Below, piece after piece: positions 7,282-14,754 of a stretch of DNA of 64,000 nt. Each line of letters begins with the position of its first letter. Within the stretch, counting starts at the first letter, position 1. Source of the stretch: Actinomadura macrotermitis. GTDB taxonomy: Bacteria > Actinomycetota > Actinomycetes > Streptosporangiales > Streptosporangiaceae. The notes beneath the pieces are model-generated. The model made no database searches. It had not been told where the DNA came from and was given only the letters and a program-made list of their open reading frames with translations. Both the position numbers and the translations under genes were made by a program. The stretch lies in the NCBI RefSeq assembly GCF_009604375.1, contig NZ_WEGH01000001.1, positions 2,356,001 to 2,420,000 of the forward strand, written 5' to 3'.

Positions 7282-7928
7282 TCACGTGCGAGGACATCGA
7301 GCGTGCCGCCGGCGAGTTGCAGGCCGCGAACAGCGCCGCCGAGGCCCTGGGTCCCCTGCATCGGTTCATGCCGCCCACCGACGCGCAGGCCGCCGCACAG
7401 CGCGAGGTCGAGGCGGCGGCCGGGCGGCTGGAGGCGCTGACCGCCCGCAGAGACGCCGAGCAGGCCGAGGTCGCCGAGCGCGGTCGGCGGGAGAAGGCCG
7501 CGGGCAAGTACCTGACGGCGGCCGCCGCTGAGCTGGAGGCGTCCCGCCGTAAGGTCGCTGCCGCCGCCGCGGACGCTCAGCAGGCGCTCGTCGCGTTGCT
7601 GTCGGCCGGAGCCGAGTATGACGCGGCCGTGTGCCACCACGCCGCCGACCTGGTCGCGCGGGGCCTGCCCTTGGACGACGAGGTGGGCGCGGAGTACGAG
7701 ACCGGCGGCGGCCGGGGCAAGGTGCGGATCCGCGGGAAGTGGACGCTCGGTGTCGACCCGAGCGTCGTCGTGCTGTGGGTCCTGTCTCGTGTCGCGCACG
7801 CGCAGCTGCCCCGGCGCGCCGTGGTGTGGGCGCCGCCGCCGGCGATCGGGCCGCACCGGCTGTTGAACGGCCGTGTCGACGGGCTGCTGGACGATGTGCC
7901 CGCGGTGCCGACCGTGCCGGGCGCGTAA
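7278..7928 (+). CDS. Coiled-coil hypothetical protein, 216 residues
   Basis: It starts at ATG 7278 after GGAGG. Residues about 35-115 are a long Ala/Glu/Arg-rich coiled coil (AAAGRLEALTARRDAEQAEVAERG and onwards). The C-terminal third is a compact beta-like domain with KVRIRGKWTLGV and a hydrophobic strand SVVVLWVLSRVAHAQ. It precedes the tape measure by 15 bases. Its function is unknown; position and coiled coil suggest a partner of the tape measure. Confidence 0.65.
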   Translation: MITCEDIERAAGELQAANSAAEALGPLHRFMPPTDAQAAAQREVEAAAGRLEALTARRDAEQAEVAERGRREKAAGKYLTAAAAELEASRRKVAAAAADAQQALVALLSAGAEYDAAVCHHAADLVARGLPLDDEVGAEYETGGGRGKVRIRGKWTLGVDPSVVVLWVLSRVAHAQLPRRAVVWAPPPAIGPHRLLNGRVDGLLDDVPAVPTVPGA

Positions 7929-7943
7929 GGCAGGGGCCGGACG

Positions 7944-10892
7944 GTGAATAACGAGATCGGGTTCCGCATCTTCGGCAGGAACGACGGCTCGCAGGCCTGG
8001 CGGGATGCCGAGCGCGACGTCGAGCACTTCCGCCGCTTCGCCGACGGCCGCCTGCGTGACATGAACGGCCGGTTCGTCAGCGAGGGCCGCCTCGCCGGCG
8101 CCGGGTGGGGCAACGCCGCGGGCAAGGGCATGGCCGCCGCCATGGCCGGCATCGCCGCGAAGGCCGGGGCGATGCTGGCGCCAGTGGCCGCTGCTGGGAT
8201 GTCCCTCGCTGCGGTTGGCACCACGGCGATCTCAGCGGCGCCGCTCATCATGCACGCGAGCGCGGCTCTCGCCGAGGTCGGCTCGGCTGCGATCTCGGCG
8301 GCGCCCGCACTGCTCGCGCTCGGCGTCGCCGGGAAGCTCGTCCAGTTCTCCCTCACGAAGATCTTCGAGGAAGGGTCGGCGGCCCGCAAAGCGCTGGCGC
8401 CCCTCAGCGATGGGCTGAACAAGGCAGGGCAGGCCGCGTCGGCCGCCGCCGCCAAGGGCATCAAGCCGCTCGCCGAAGGGCTCTGGAAGGCCGTGGGCCC
8501 GGCGGTGAAAGGCGCGATGGTCGACATCGGCGAAGCCACCAACCGCGTCATGTCCGACTTCCTGAAGTGGGGGAAGTCCGCCGAGGGCGTGAAGTCGATC
8601 AAGGGCATCGTCGAGCCCATCGGCAAGGCGATGAAGGACCTGGCCCCGCACGTGTCGAACGTGGGCATCTCGTTCGTGAAGATGCTGGGCCGGATCATGG
8701 GCGTGTCGGCCGCAGCCGGCGAGAACGGGCTGGCGAAGGTCTTGGACGCGCTGGCCAAGAAGTTCGACAAGATCACCGCGTCAGGTGTGAAAGACGGGCT
8801 GGAGACGCTCGGAAGCGTGTTCGGCAAGATCGGCCGCGCGATCAAGACCGTGATGACCGTGGTCGAGCGGCTGTGGGACATCGGCAAGCCGATCTTCGAC
8901 CGGTTCAAGGCGCAGATCTACGGGCTGATGGACGTGATCGCGCTGCTGGTGATCGCGTTCGGTGGCCCCGTCGCGGCGGCGATCGCGGCGGTTGGGCTGA
9001 TCATCCGGCACTGGGACCAGCTCAAAGCCGCCTTCGCTGGCACGAAGGACTACTTCAAGTCGCCGGTCGGCAAGGGCATGATGTCCGACCTGATGGACGC
9101 GGCGAAGACCGTCTTGCCCGCGCTGAAGAAGGCGTTCGCCGACATCAAGCGGGCCGTGCTGCCGGTGCTGGAGGAGCTCGGCGACAAGATCGCGAACAAG
9201 CTCGGCCCCGCGTTCGCCGACTTCATGAAGAATGCGGCGCCGGTCGCGAAGTGGCTGATCGAGAAGATCGGCGGCCCGGCGGTAGCGCAGGCCTTGAAGG
9301 GAACGGTCGAGATCCTCGAAGGCCTTGTCGATGCGCTGTCTGGACTTTTCAAGATCTTGTCCGGGCTGCTGTCGGGCGACATGGGCAAAGTCGGTGACGG
9401 CCTGAAGGATCTGTTCTCTGGCCTCGGTGAAATCGCCATCGGCGGCCTGCGGCAAATGCTCGCGCCATTCGGTGACGTGCTCGGCAACATGCGCCGCATG
9501 ACCGAACGCGCGGTCGACTGGTTCGTCGAGAAGTGGGATGACCTGAAGCACGGGGCGTCCAAGGTCAGGGCTGCAGCCCGGTCCATCCTCTCCGCGATCA
9601 CCGGGCTGCCAGGTCAGATGAAGGCGCTTGCGTTGCGCGCGGTCGCGAGCGTGGTGTCCGGCCTGTCGTCGATGGGCAGCCGGGCGGCGTCGACCGTGCG
9701 GGCCGGGGCGAGCAAGGTCCGCTCGGCGGCGTCGTCGGTGAAGTCCGCGATCACCGGCGTGTTCAGCGGTGCCGCAGGGTGGCTGATCGGCGCGGGGCAG
9801 CGGGTCCTGTCGGGCCTGCTGTCCGGCATCCGGTCCAAGATCGGCGAAGTCCGGGGCCTGCTCAGCAATCTCACGAACATGATCCCCGACTGGAAGGGCC
9901 CGGCCGGGAAGGACGAGCGGCTCCTCCACAAGGCGGGGAAGCTGATCATCAAGGGCCTGATGGACGGCATCGACTCCAGCACGGACGCGCTGAAGACCAA
10001 GCTCGGCAAGATCACCGACGCGATCAAGAAGCACTTCTCCGGCCGGCACGAGGACCGCCTCGTCGCGTGGGCGAAGAAGAGCAACAAGCGGCTCCTCGCG
10101 GCGGCGACCGCGCGTGAGGCCCTCGCCAAGCGCATCGCCGACGCCCGCAAGTACGCGGCCGACATGGCGAGCAACCTGTCCGGCGGATCCCTCGGCGGGC
10201 TGGACGGCGCGAAGGGCGCCGACGACATCCGGCAGGGCCTGTCCAACAAGCTTGCGCAGCTCCGCCAGTTCGCGACCGCGATTCAGCAGCTCACCCGTAA
10301 GGGCCTCAACCGGCAGCTCCTGCAGCAGATCATTGAGCAGGGCCCCGAGAAGGGCTTGGATCTCGCGACGCAGTTCCTCCAGGCCGACAAGTCCACGTTC
10401 CGGCAGATCAACAGCATCCAGTCGCAGATCGGCAAGACCGCCGGGCAGGTCGGCAACATGGCCGCCGACGCCCTGTTCGACTCGGGGAAGGGCGCGGCGC
10501 GCGGCTTCCTCACCGGCTTGCGCGATCAGCACGCGGCGCTGGAGCGGCAGATGGACAAGCTCGCGGCTCGCTTCAGCAAGTCCCTGCGCAAGGCATTCCA
10601 CCTCCCAGCAAACAAGAGCCACCGCGGGCATGCGGCCGGTGGTCCAGGCGGTGGATGGGCTCTGGTCGGCGAGCAGGGAGCTGAACTGGTCCGCCTTCCG
10701 TATGGCGCGAGCGTGATACCTGCAGGGCAGACCGCGTCTATGCTCGGCGGCGGCGGTAGAGGAGGCGGGGCGACGGTGCTGCGGATCGAGTCGGGCGGGT
10801 CCCGCCTGGACGACCTCCTGCTGGAGGTGCTGCGCAAGTCGGTCCGGGTGCGCGGCGGCAACGTGCAGTTGGTCATCGGGCAGGGGGCGTAG
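7944..10892 (+). CDS. Phage-type tail tape-measure protein
   Basis: This 982-residue protein starts at GTG 7944. It has the build of actinophage tape measures: long Ala/Lys-rich helices, hydrophobic stretches at about 58-136 and 325-356, and repetitive S-A-V-R segments near 540-610. The C-terminal glycine-rich block reads GGWALVGEQGAELVRLPYGA, then a hydrophobic GAT-LRIESGG strand, a common ending of Streptomyces-phage tape measures. I see no peptidase or lysozyme motif. In phages this protein sets tail length and helps DNA cross the envelope. No tail tube, tail-tip, capsid, portal or large terminase genes are present, so it probably has another job here, perhaps in the transfer channel. Confidence 0.8.
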   Translation: MNNEIGFRIFGRNDGSQAWRDAERDVEHFRRFADGRLRDMNGRFVSEGRLAGAGWGNAAGKGMAAAMAGIAAKAGAMLAPVAAAGMSLAAVGTTAISAAPLIMHASAALAEVGSAAISAAPALLALGVAGKLVQFSLTKIFEEGSAARKALAPLSDGLNKAGQAASAAAAKGIKPLAEGLWKAVGPAVKGAMVDIGEATNRVMSDFLKWGKSAEGVKSIKGIVEPIGKAMKDLAPHVSNVGISFVKMLGRIMGVSAAAGENGLAKVLDALAKKFDKITASGVKDGLETLGSVFGKIGRAIKTVMTVVERLWDIGKPIFDRFKAQIYGLMDVIALLVIAFGGPVAAAIAAVGLIIRHWDQLKAAFAGTKDYFKSPVGKGMMSDLMDAAKTVLPALKKAFADIKRAVLPVLEELGDKIANKLGPAFADFMKNAAPVAKWLIEKIGGPAVAQALKGTVEILEGLVDALSGLFKILSGLLSGDMGKVGDGLKDLFSGLGEIAIGGLRQMLAPFGDVLGNMRRMTERAVDWFVEKWDDLKHGASKVRAAARSILSAITGLPGQMKALALRAVASVVSGLSSMGSRAASTVRAGASKVRSAASSVKSAITGVFSGAAGWLIGAGQRVLSGLLSGIRSKIGEVRGLLSNLTNMIPDWKGPAGKDERLLHKAGKLIIKGLMDGIDSSTDALKTKLGKITDAIKKHFSGRHEDRLVAWAKKSNKRLLAAATAREALAKRIADARKYAADMASNLSGGSLGGLDGAKGADDIRQGLSNKLAQLRQFATAIQQLTRKGLNRQLLQQIIEQGPEKGLDLATQFLQADKSTFRQINSIQSQIGKTAGQVGNMAADALFDSGKGAARGFLTGLRDQHAALERQMDKLAARFSKSLRKAFHLPANKSHRGHAAGGPGGGWALVGEQGAELVRLPYGASVIPAGQTASMLGGGGRGGGATVLRIESGGSRLDDLLLEVLRKSVRVRGGNVQLVIGQGA

Positions 10893-10895
10893 ACG

Positions 10896-11216
10896 ATGGA
10901 CGCTTCCCGCTGCACGGCTGAATTCGCCGCAGAGGTCTCAGTCGAATCGATCGGTAGCGTGCACGGCTATGAGACCTGGTGCGCCGCCGCCGGCCTCAAA
11001 CCCGATGAGGGACCTTACGGGCTGGTGCTGGGAACCACCGAGCACGGCGACCGCGTCACCCTGCTGACCGATGACGTGAACTACATGGCGATGGTCTTGC
11101 AAGCCGTCGCCGCCTCTCAGATCACCGAGGGCATCGAGCTGGCAAGTGAACGGTTCGTGGTCCGGGACGGCTGGCCGTGCGACTGGCCGGTCCCAGAGAC
11201 GGGCCACGGACGCTAG
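10896..11216 (+). CDS. Hypothetical protein, 106 residues
   Basis: It starts at ATG 10896, four bases after the tape-measure stop, so it is probably co-transcribed. The protein looks globular and mixed alpha/beta (GYETWCAAAGLKPDEG, GLVLGTTEHGDRVTLLTDDV). No family is recognised. Its last 95 bases overlap the convergent gene on the other strand that ends at 11122, which is unusual. Confidence 0.55.
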   Translation: MDASRCTAEFAAEVSVESIGSVHGYETWCAAAGLKPDEGPYGLVLGTTEHGDRVTLLTDDVNYMAMVLQAVAASQITEGIELASERFVVRDGWPCDWPVPETGHGR

Positions 11217-11418
11217 CGAGTGTCGATGCGTCCCTCTCGGCGCGGGCGGCGGTCTCGGCGCGCAGCCGAGTCGCCAGCTCCTCCAGCTCCTCCACCGACG
11301 GCCCGCCGGGGATGTACGCGGCTTCGGCGATCTCCCGGGCGGTCTGCGTAGCGAGGCGGGCATCTGCGGCGGCGAGGATCTGCGCGGCTTCGCTGATCGC
11401 CTGCTGGTAGGTCGTCAC
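11122..11418 (-). CDS. Coiled-coil repeat protein, 98 residues
   Basis: It starts at GTG 11418, overlapping the upstream gene's stop as GTGA (11415-11418). The N-terminal 55 residues hold one copy of a repeat seen twice in the neighbour: EAAQILAAADARLATQTARE, then EAAYIPGGPSVEELEE. The tail from about residue 65 is basic and proline-rich and lies antisense to the 10896-11216 gene, so the true protein could be read differently there. It is probably structural or regulatory; no known family. Confidence 0.55.
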   Translation of the reverse strand: MTTYQQAISEAAQILAAADARLATQTAREIAEAAYIPGGPSVEELEELATRLRAETAARAERDASTLASVRGPSLGPASRTASRPGPRTVHLPARCPR

Positions 11419-11777
11419 TGGCTGCGCCGAGCCTTGTCGCGCAGTGCACGGATCCGCTCTTCCAGCTCCTCCGCGGACGGCCCGTCGGGCACGTATGCCT
11501 CCTCGGCGGCCTGCCGGGGCGTGTGGCGCGCCATGTGCGCGCGGGCGCTGGCGAGGACCTGCCCGGCCTCGGCCGCGGACTGCTTGGCCGCGTTGGCGGC
11601 GACCTGCTCGGCGCGCAGCGCGCGGATCCGCTCCTCCAGCTCGTCGATCGACGGGCCGCCCGGCACGAACGCCTCCTCCGCCGCCTCGCGGGCGGTGAGC
11701 GTCGCCATGTGCACGCGGGCCTCGGCGAGGATCCGGCCGGCGTTCTCCATGGCCTGCTCGCGGGTGACGTGGATCAA
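11415..11777 (-). CDS. Coiled-coil protein with two tandem repeats, 120 residues
   Basis: A TTG at 11777 overlaps the upstream stop (TTGA) and gives a 120-residue protein; a GTG three codons later is the alternative start. It contains two copies of a 45-50 residue unit: AGRILAEARVHMATLTAREA followed by EEAFVPGGPSIDELEERI, and AGQVLASARAHMARHTPRQA followed by EEAYVPDGPSAEELEERI. A third copy is in the next gene. Each unit is two amphipathic helices around a V/I-P-x-G-P-S turn. Function is unknown. Confidence 0.6.
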   Translation of the reverse strand: MIHVTREQAMENAGRILAEARVHMATLTAREAAEEAFVPGGPSIDELEERIRALRAEQVAANAAKQSAAEAGQVLASARAHMARHTPRQAAEEAYVPDGPSAEELEERIRALRDKARRSQ

Positions 11778-11956
11778 CGCCGCGCCCTCGTTTCCGAACC
11801 AAGGTAGGGCCGCAGCAGCGCCACCAACCGCGCGATCTCGGCGGACGACAGCGGCCGGTCGTACTTGGCGTCTTCGATGCCGGCCTGGAAGGCGTCCTCG
11901 GGGGTGCGGCAGATGCGCCGGGTGGGCTCGTCGGGGGTCGAGCATGCGCTGTCCAT
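11774..11956 (-). CDS. Small hypothetical protein, 60 residues
   Basis: ATG 11956 opens a 60-residue protein (starts MDSACSTPDEPTRR) with a compact helical core ending EIARLVALLRPYLGSETRARR. It heads a three-gene minus-strand operon (11956 to 11122) joined by TTGA and GTGA overlaps. Small proteins ending in a similar helix are common in actinobacterial plasmids, but no function is known to me. Confidence 0.55.
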   Translation of the reverse strand: MDSACSTPDEPTRRICRTPEDAFQAGIEDAKYDRPLSSAEIARLVALLRPYLGSETRARR

Positions 11957-12074
11957 ATCGCGACGCTGGGGCCCAGGCCCTGCCGCCACGCACGACCTTC
12001 CCGGAACATGGGCGAGCGATAGAGCGGGATCTACCCGTCGGCCGCCTGATGGGCAGCCGGGCGAGCGTGAGGGA

Positions 12075-12668
12075 TCAGCGCCGCCAGCGATTCTGGCCGG
12101 GCCCCTTGCAGGTATACACGCGCCCTCTCCACGTCCCGGTGGCGCCGCCTGGTGAGCAGAACGCGCCTGGCCGGACATCGCTGACGCCCCCGCCGTCGGA
12201 ATCGGACGGGTCGTCGGTGGGGTAGGGGTCGGGTGTCGGCGCGGCCTTCTTCACCTTGGGGGTCTTGACTCGGACGTTCGCGCGGCACCACGCCTGGATC
12301 CTCGCGCTGCGCGTGTCGGCGGGTCCGAAGGCGAGCCGCTGCACTTCCGGCACGCTGGATCCGAGAGCGTCCATCGCCGCTTCGCTCTGCGCGTCGCTCT
12401 CTTCGTCGTAGTTGCCGACCTTGTGATGCGCGGCGGCGAGAGCCGACTGGGCGCACATCGTTCGCGCTGACTCATCGATCGCGGCCATGGTCGGCGTTGC
12501 GCTGTCGCTGACGGACACGGTTGGCGAGGTGAACGAAGTCGACGGTTCCTTCTCGTCGTCGCCACCACCGAAGACCACTGCGGAGCAGGACACGAGGACC
12601 AGCGCGAGCACTGCTAGGCACCCGCAGCCCACAGCCATGTCTTTTGGTGACGATTCCTGCTGAGCCAT
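12075..12668 (-). CDS. Membrane-anchored or secreted hypothetical protein
   Basis: It starts at ATG 12668, giving 197 residues. Residues about 10-33 are hydrophobic (MAVGCGCLAVLALVLVSCSA), a signal or membrane anchor; the VLVSCS stretch could be a weak lipobox. A Ser/Thr/Asp-rich linker follows, then an all-helical middle with two Cys. A C-terminal module of the pattern RPGAFCSPGGATGTWRG, then VYTCKG, recurs at the ends of actinobacterial surface proteins and probably forms one disulfide. It is likely exposed outside the membrane. The upstream gap 12669-12921 shows no gene. Confidence 0.65.
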   Translation of the reverse strand: MAQQESSPKDMAVGCGCLAVLALVLVSCSAVVFGGGDDEKEPSTSFTSPTVSVSDSATPTMAAIDESARTMCAQSALAAAHHKVGNYDEESDAQSEAAMDALGSSVPEVQRLAFGPADTRSARIQAWCRANVRVKTPKVKKAAPTPDPYPTDDPSDSDGGGVSDVRPGAFCSPGGATGTWRGRVYTCKGPGQNRWRR

Positions 12669-12921
12669 GCACGCTCCGAGGTCAGGTGGTGCTTGTGTGA
12701 CGCGCAACACTCACTGATGGTTCACTCGGGGTGACGACCTCAGTACCCATCTCGCGGGTCTGGCCGGAAGCTGCGCGTTCATCTAACGCACGCCTGGCAC
12801 TCCGGCTCCGAATAATCTCTCGCCTTTGGAGATGTCCCTTGACTGGTGGCATATCGGCGCAAGTCGGCATTGACCTCAGCAGATAGCGCGCCGGGTGAGG
12901 GCGATTTCATCGTGCCCAGGG

Positions 12922-13458
12922 TCAGCGGAGCAGGCGGCGAAGGTCGGCCGCCATTCGGGCCCGCTCGGCGGCCGGGACGATGTCGGCGCCGCGGCGGCCG
13001 GCGAAGTTGAGCACGAACCGCCCAACGCGGATCGCGTCGGCACGGGCGAAGGCGGCCGCGGCGAAGCGGCGGGCGTGCCCGACGGTCCGGAACCGGTAGA
13101 TGCTGACGCGGTCGGTGGTGAGGAGCTCGTCAGAGCCGATGTCCGCCATCGGCGTGTTCGAGCGTGGATTCGGAAGCCTGTACTTCCGCGCGAGTCGGGC
13201 GGCGAGCTGCTGCGCGGAAGGCTGCGCACGCGGCGCCGGCTTCACCGGGGCCAAGGTGCTGTGCCGCGTCCGCGAGCTCGAGCTCGCCGCGGCCGGCTGC
13301 TCCTTGGTCTTCGGCGGCATCCCGGCGACGGCCGCGGCGATGACCACGATCACCAGGAGTAGGCCGCCGATCCCGCCGCCGATGAGGCAGCCGAGCGGCA
13401 CGCCTCGGCGCGGTCCGGGCTCTAAGCCGGGCGGCGGCGGGATGGGGGCTGCGTGCAC
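12922..13458 (-). CDS. Single-span membrane protein, 178 residues
   Basis: A GTG at 13458 follows GGGAG at 6-base spacing and is preferred over upstream starts at 13503 and 13542. After a proline-rich cytoplasmic start, residues about 22-45 are a membrane span (GCLIGGGIGGLLLVIVVIAA). The outside part has a Ser/Ala/Pro linker and a compact domain with SIYRFRTVGHARRFAAAAFA and FVLNFAGRRG. Its function is unknown. It faces the same way as the 197-residue surface protein and may be expressed with it. Confidence 0.65.
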   Translation of the reverse strand: MHAAPIPPPPGLEPGPRRGVPLGCLIGGGIGGLLLVIVVIAAAVAGMPPKTKEQPAAASSSSRTRHSTLAPVKPAPRAQPSAQQLAARLARKYRLPNPRSNTPMADIGSDELLTTDRVSIYRFRTVGHARRFAAAAFARADAIRVGRFVLNFAGRRGADIVPAAERARMAADLRRLLR

Positions 13459-13558
13459 GGCTATCTCCCAGGGCTGAGAAGGGGATTGTGTGACGCGTGG
13501 CATGGCGAAGGGGTTCACCGCGACCCCGGGCGCACGACGCACCCGGGGCCGCGGGAGA

Positions 13559-13873
13559 CTAGATCGCCACGCCCGCCAGCAGCATCCGCCACCGCTCCTC
13601 AGCGATCCGGTGCCGCTGCGCCACGGCCTCGTGCACCACCGGCTTCCCCCGCCGATAGTCGGTCCGGCGGATGTACCACCGGCCCCCGATCAGCCCGAAC
13701 TCGTAGGTGATCGGGCTGCACTGGTGGCAGGTCGACGCCTCCACCCGCATCCGCACCGGCGACGTCACCGGCGTCCACTGCAGCACCTCGGCGCCCGCCT
13801 GAGCGATGCGCGCGTGCAGCGCAACGGCACACGGCGCGGTGAGCACTTCCGGGGCTTTCACGCGGGGCGGCAC
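13559..13873 (-). CDS. Hypothetical protein with CxxC, 104 residues
   Basis: GTG 13873 is preceded by AGGTGG. The protein contains CHQCSPITYEFGLIGGRWYIRRTDY, a CxxC followed by beta strands, suggesting a small zinc-ribbon-like or OB-like fold. It ends with a helix rich in R and E. The family resembles short hypothetical proteins of actinophages and plasmids. No role can be assigned. Confidence 0.55.
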   Translation of the reverse strand: MPPRVKAPEVLTAPCAVALHARIAQAGAEVLQWTPVTSPVRMRVEASTCHQCSPITYEFGLIGGRWYIRRTDYRRGKPVVHEAVAQRHRIAEERWRMLLAGVAI

Positions 13874-14080
13874 GGGTCACCACCTGGTGGCCGCGGCGGC
13901 GCGGACTGCGGGTACGGTGCCGCGCCGCCGCGGCTGCTGATGTCGCGCGGCCGGGTCCACTTCCCCCAGCCCCCGGCCGCGCAACGTCCCCCCTCCTCGC
14001 AGAGCGACGCGTCACGCCCTGCGGAACCGGGCCGCGCTACCACCAGCCGTCCGCCAAGAGGCCGGGCCGCGCAGCTCCGG

Positions 14081-14133
14081 GCGTGCCGGCCGCGGGCACT
14101 GTGGGGAACAGCGCTCGCCCACGGCCGGCACGC
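14081..14133. other. Large hairpin in a gene-free stretch (13874-14237)
   Basis: The 364 bases between 13874 and 14237 hold no gene I can support. They contain a strong structure: GCGTGCCGGCCG (14081-14092) pairs perfectly with CGGCCGGCACGC (14122-14133). An inner GGGC/GCCC pair and a CTGT/ACAG stem close the loop GGGGA. It could be a terminator for 14238-14492, a single-strand origin, or a structured RNA; none is proven. Confidence 0.5.
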
Positions 14134-14237
14134 GTCTGTGAAGCAGGACGGCGCCAACCGGCTCGGCGGCTTCGTCCTGTCGGTCTGGATGTGAACGCGA
14201 TAAGCAACTGCCGCTGCTGCACTGGCTGTGCCCGCGC

Positions 14238-14492
14238 TCATCGCCCCTGCTCCACCACGCGAATCTCCAGAAGCTGCTCGCGTAAGAGGGCGGGGCCATC
14301 GGTGATGACCTCGGACACGGCGTGCGGGCCGGTGCGCAGCGCCCACCAGCGGCCCTGGTCGCTGATCAGGAACGACCAGCCGGGGAACTCGGCGCGCAGG
14401 GCATCCAGCTCTCCGGCCTCGTCGAGTCGACCGGGAGCGGCCAGATCGTCATTGCGCAGACGTTGTGAAGCGGATTCTCTTAGGTTGGTCAT
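14238..14492 (-). CDS. Hypothetical protein divergent from the XRE regulator
   Basis: ATG 14492 follows a GGAAGCGAG-like ribosome-binding site and gives 84 residues. The C-terminal 55 residues look like a compact alpha/beta fold (LDALRAEFPGWSFLISDQGRWWALR, then a terminal helix). A short protein like this, divergent from a long XRE regulator, is a frequent pair in Streptomyces genomes, where the pair is often near secreted or cargo genes. Its function is unknown; a partner or target of the regulator is inference. Confidence 0.65.
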   Translation of the reverse strand: MTNLRESASQRLRNDDLAAPGRLDEAGELDALRAEFPGWSFLISDQGRWWALRTGPHAVSEVITDGPALLREQLLEIRVVEQGR

Positions 14493-14705
14493 CTGCCAGG
14501 ACTCGCTTCCTGGAAGGCCCCGGATCACCGACGTTGGCGCGTCGGCCGGGGCCGCCCTGTCGTTAGGGCGGGGGCGCGCCGGTCCTCTCTCGGGAGAGGG
14601 GGGTCGAACCACACGGGAACTTCAGTGGGCTGGCGCGTACCCGCACCACCTAGGGAAACGGCTGCATCCCGCCCGGCGGAAGGCTGATACTGCGGACATG
14701 GGGTG

Positions 14706-14719
14706 GACACGAAAGTGTC
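14706..14719. promoter_or_regulatory. GACAC-GAAA-GTGTC palindrome
   Basis: A perfect 5-base inverted repeat with a 4-base spacer lies 35 bases before the ATG of the XRE regulator and 15 bases after a GATACT -10-like box (14686-14691). It is in place for an autoregulatory operator. The 262-bp gap around it (14493-14754) shows no other gene. Confidence 0.45.
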
Positions 14720-14754
14720 TGCATCCGACGGTCGAGCGATGGTGGTGCACGCAG

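Noticed and set aside
5287..11216. A complete prophage
   Set aside because: No capsid, portal, large terminase, tail tube, lysis or tail-tip genes occur in the element, whereas conjugation-type genes do.
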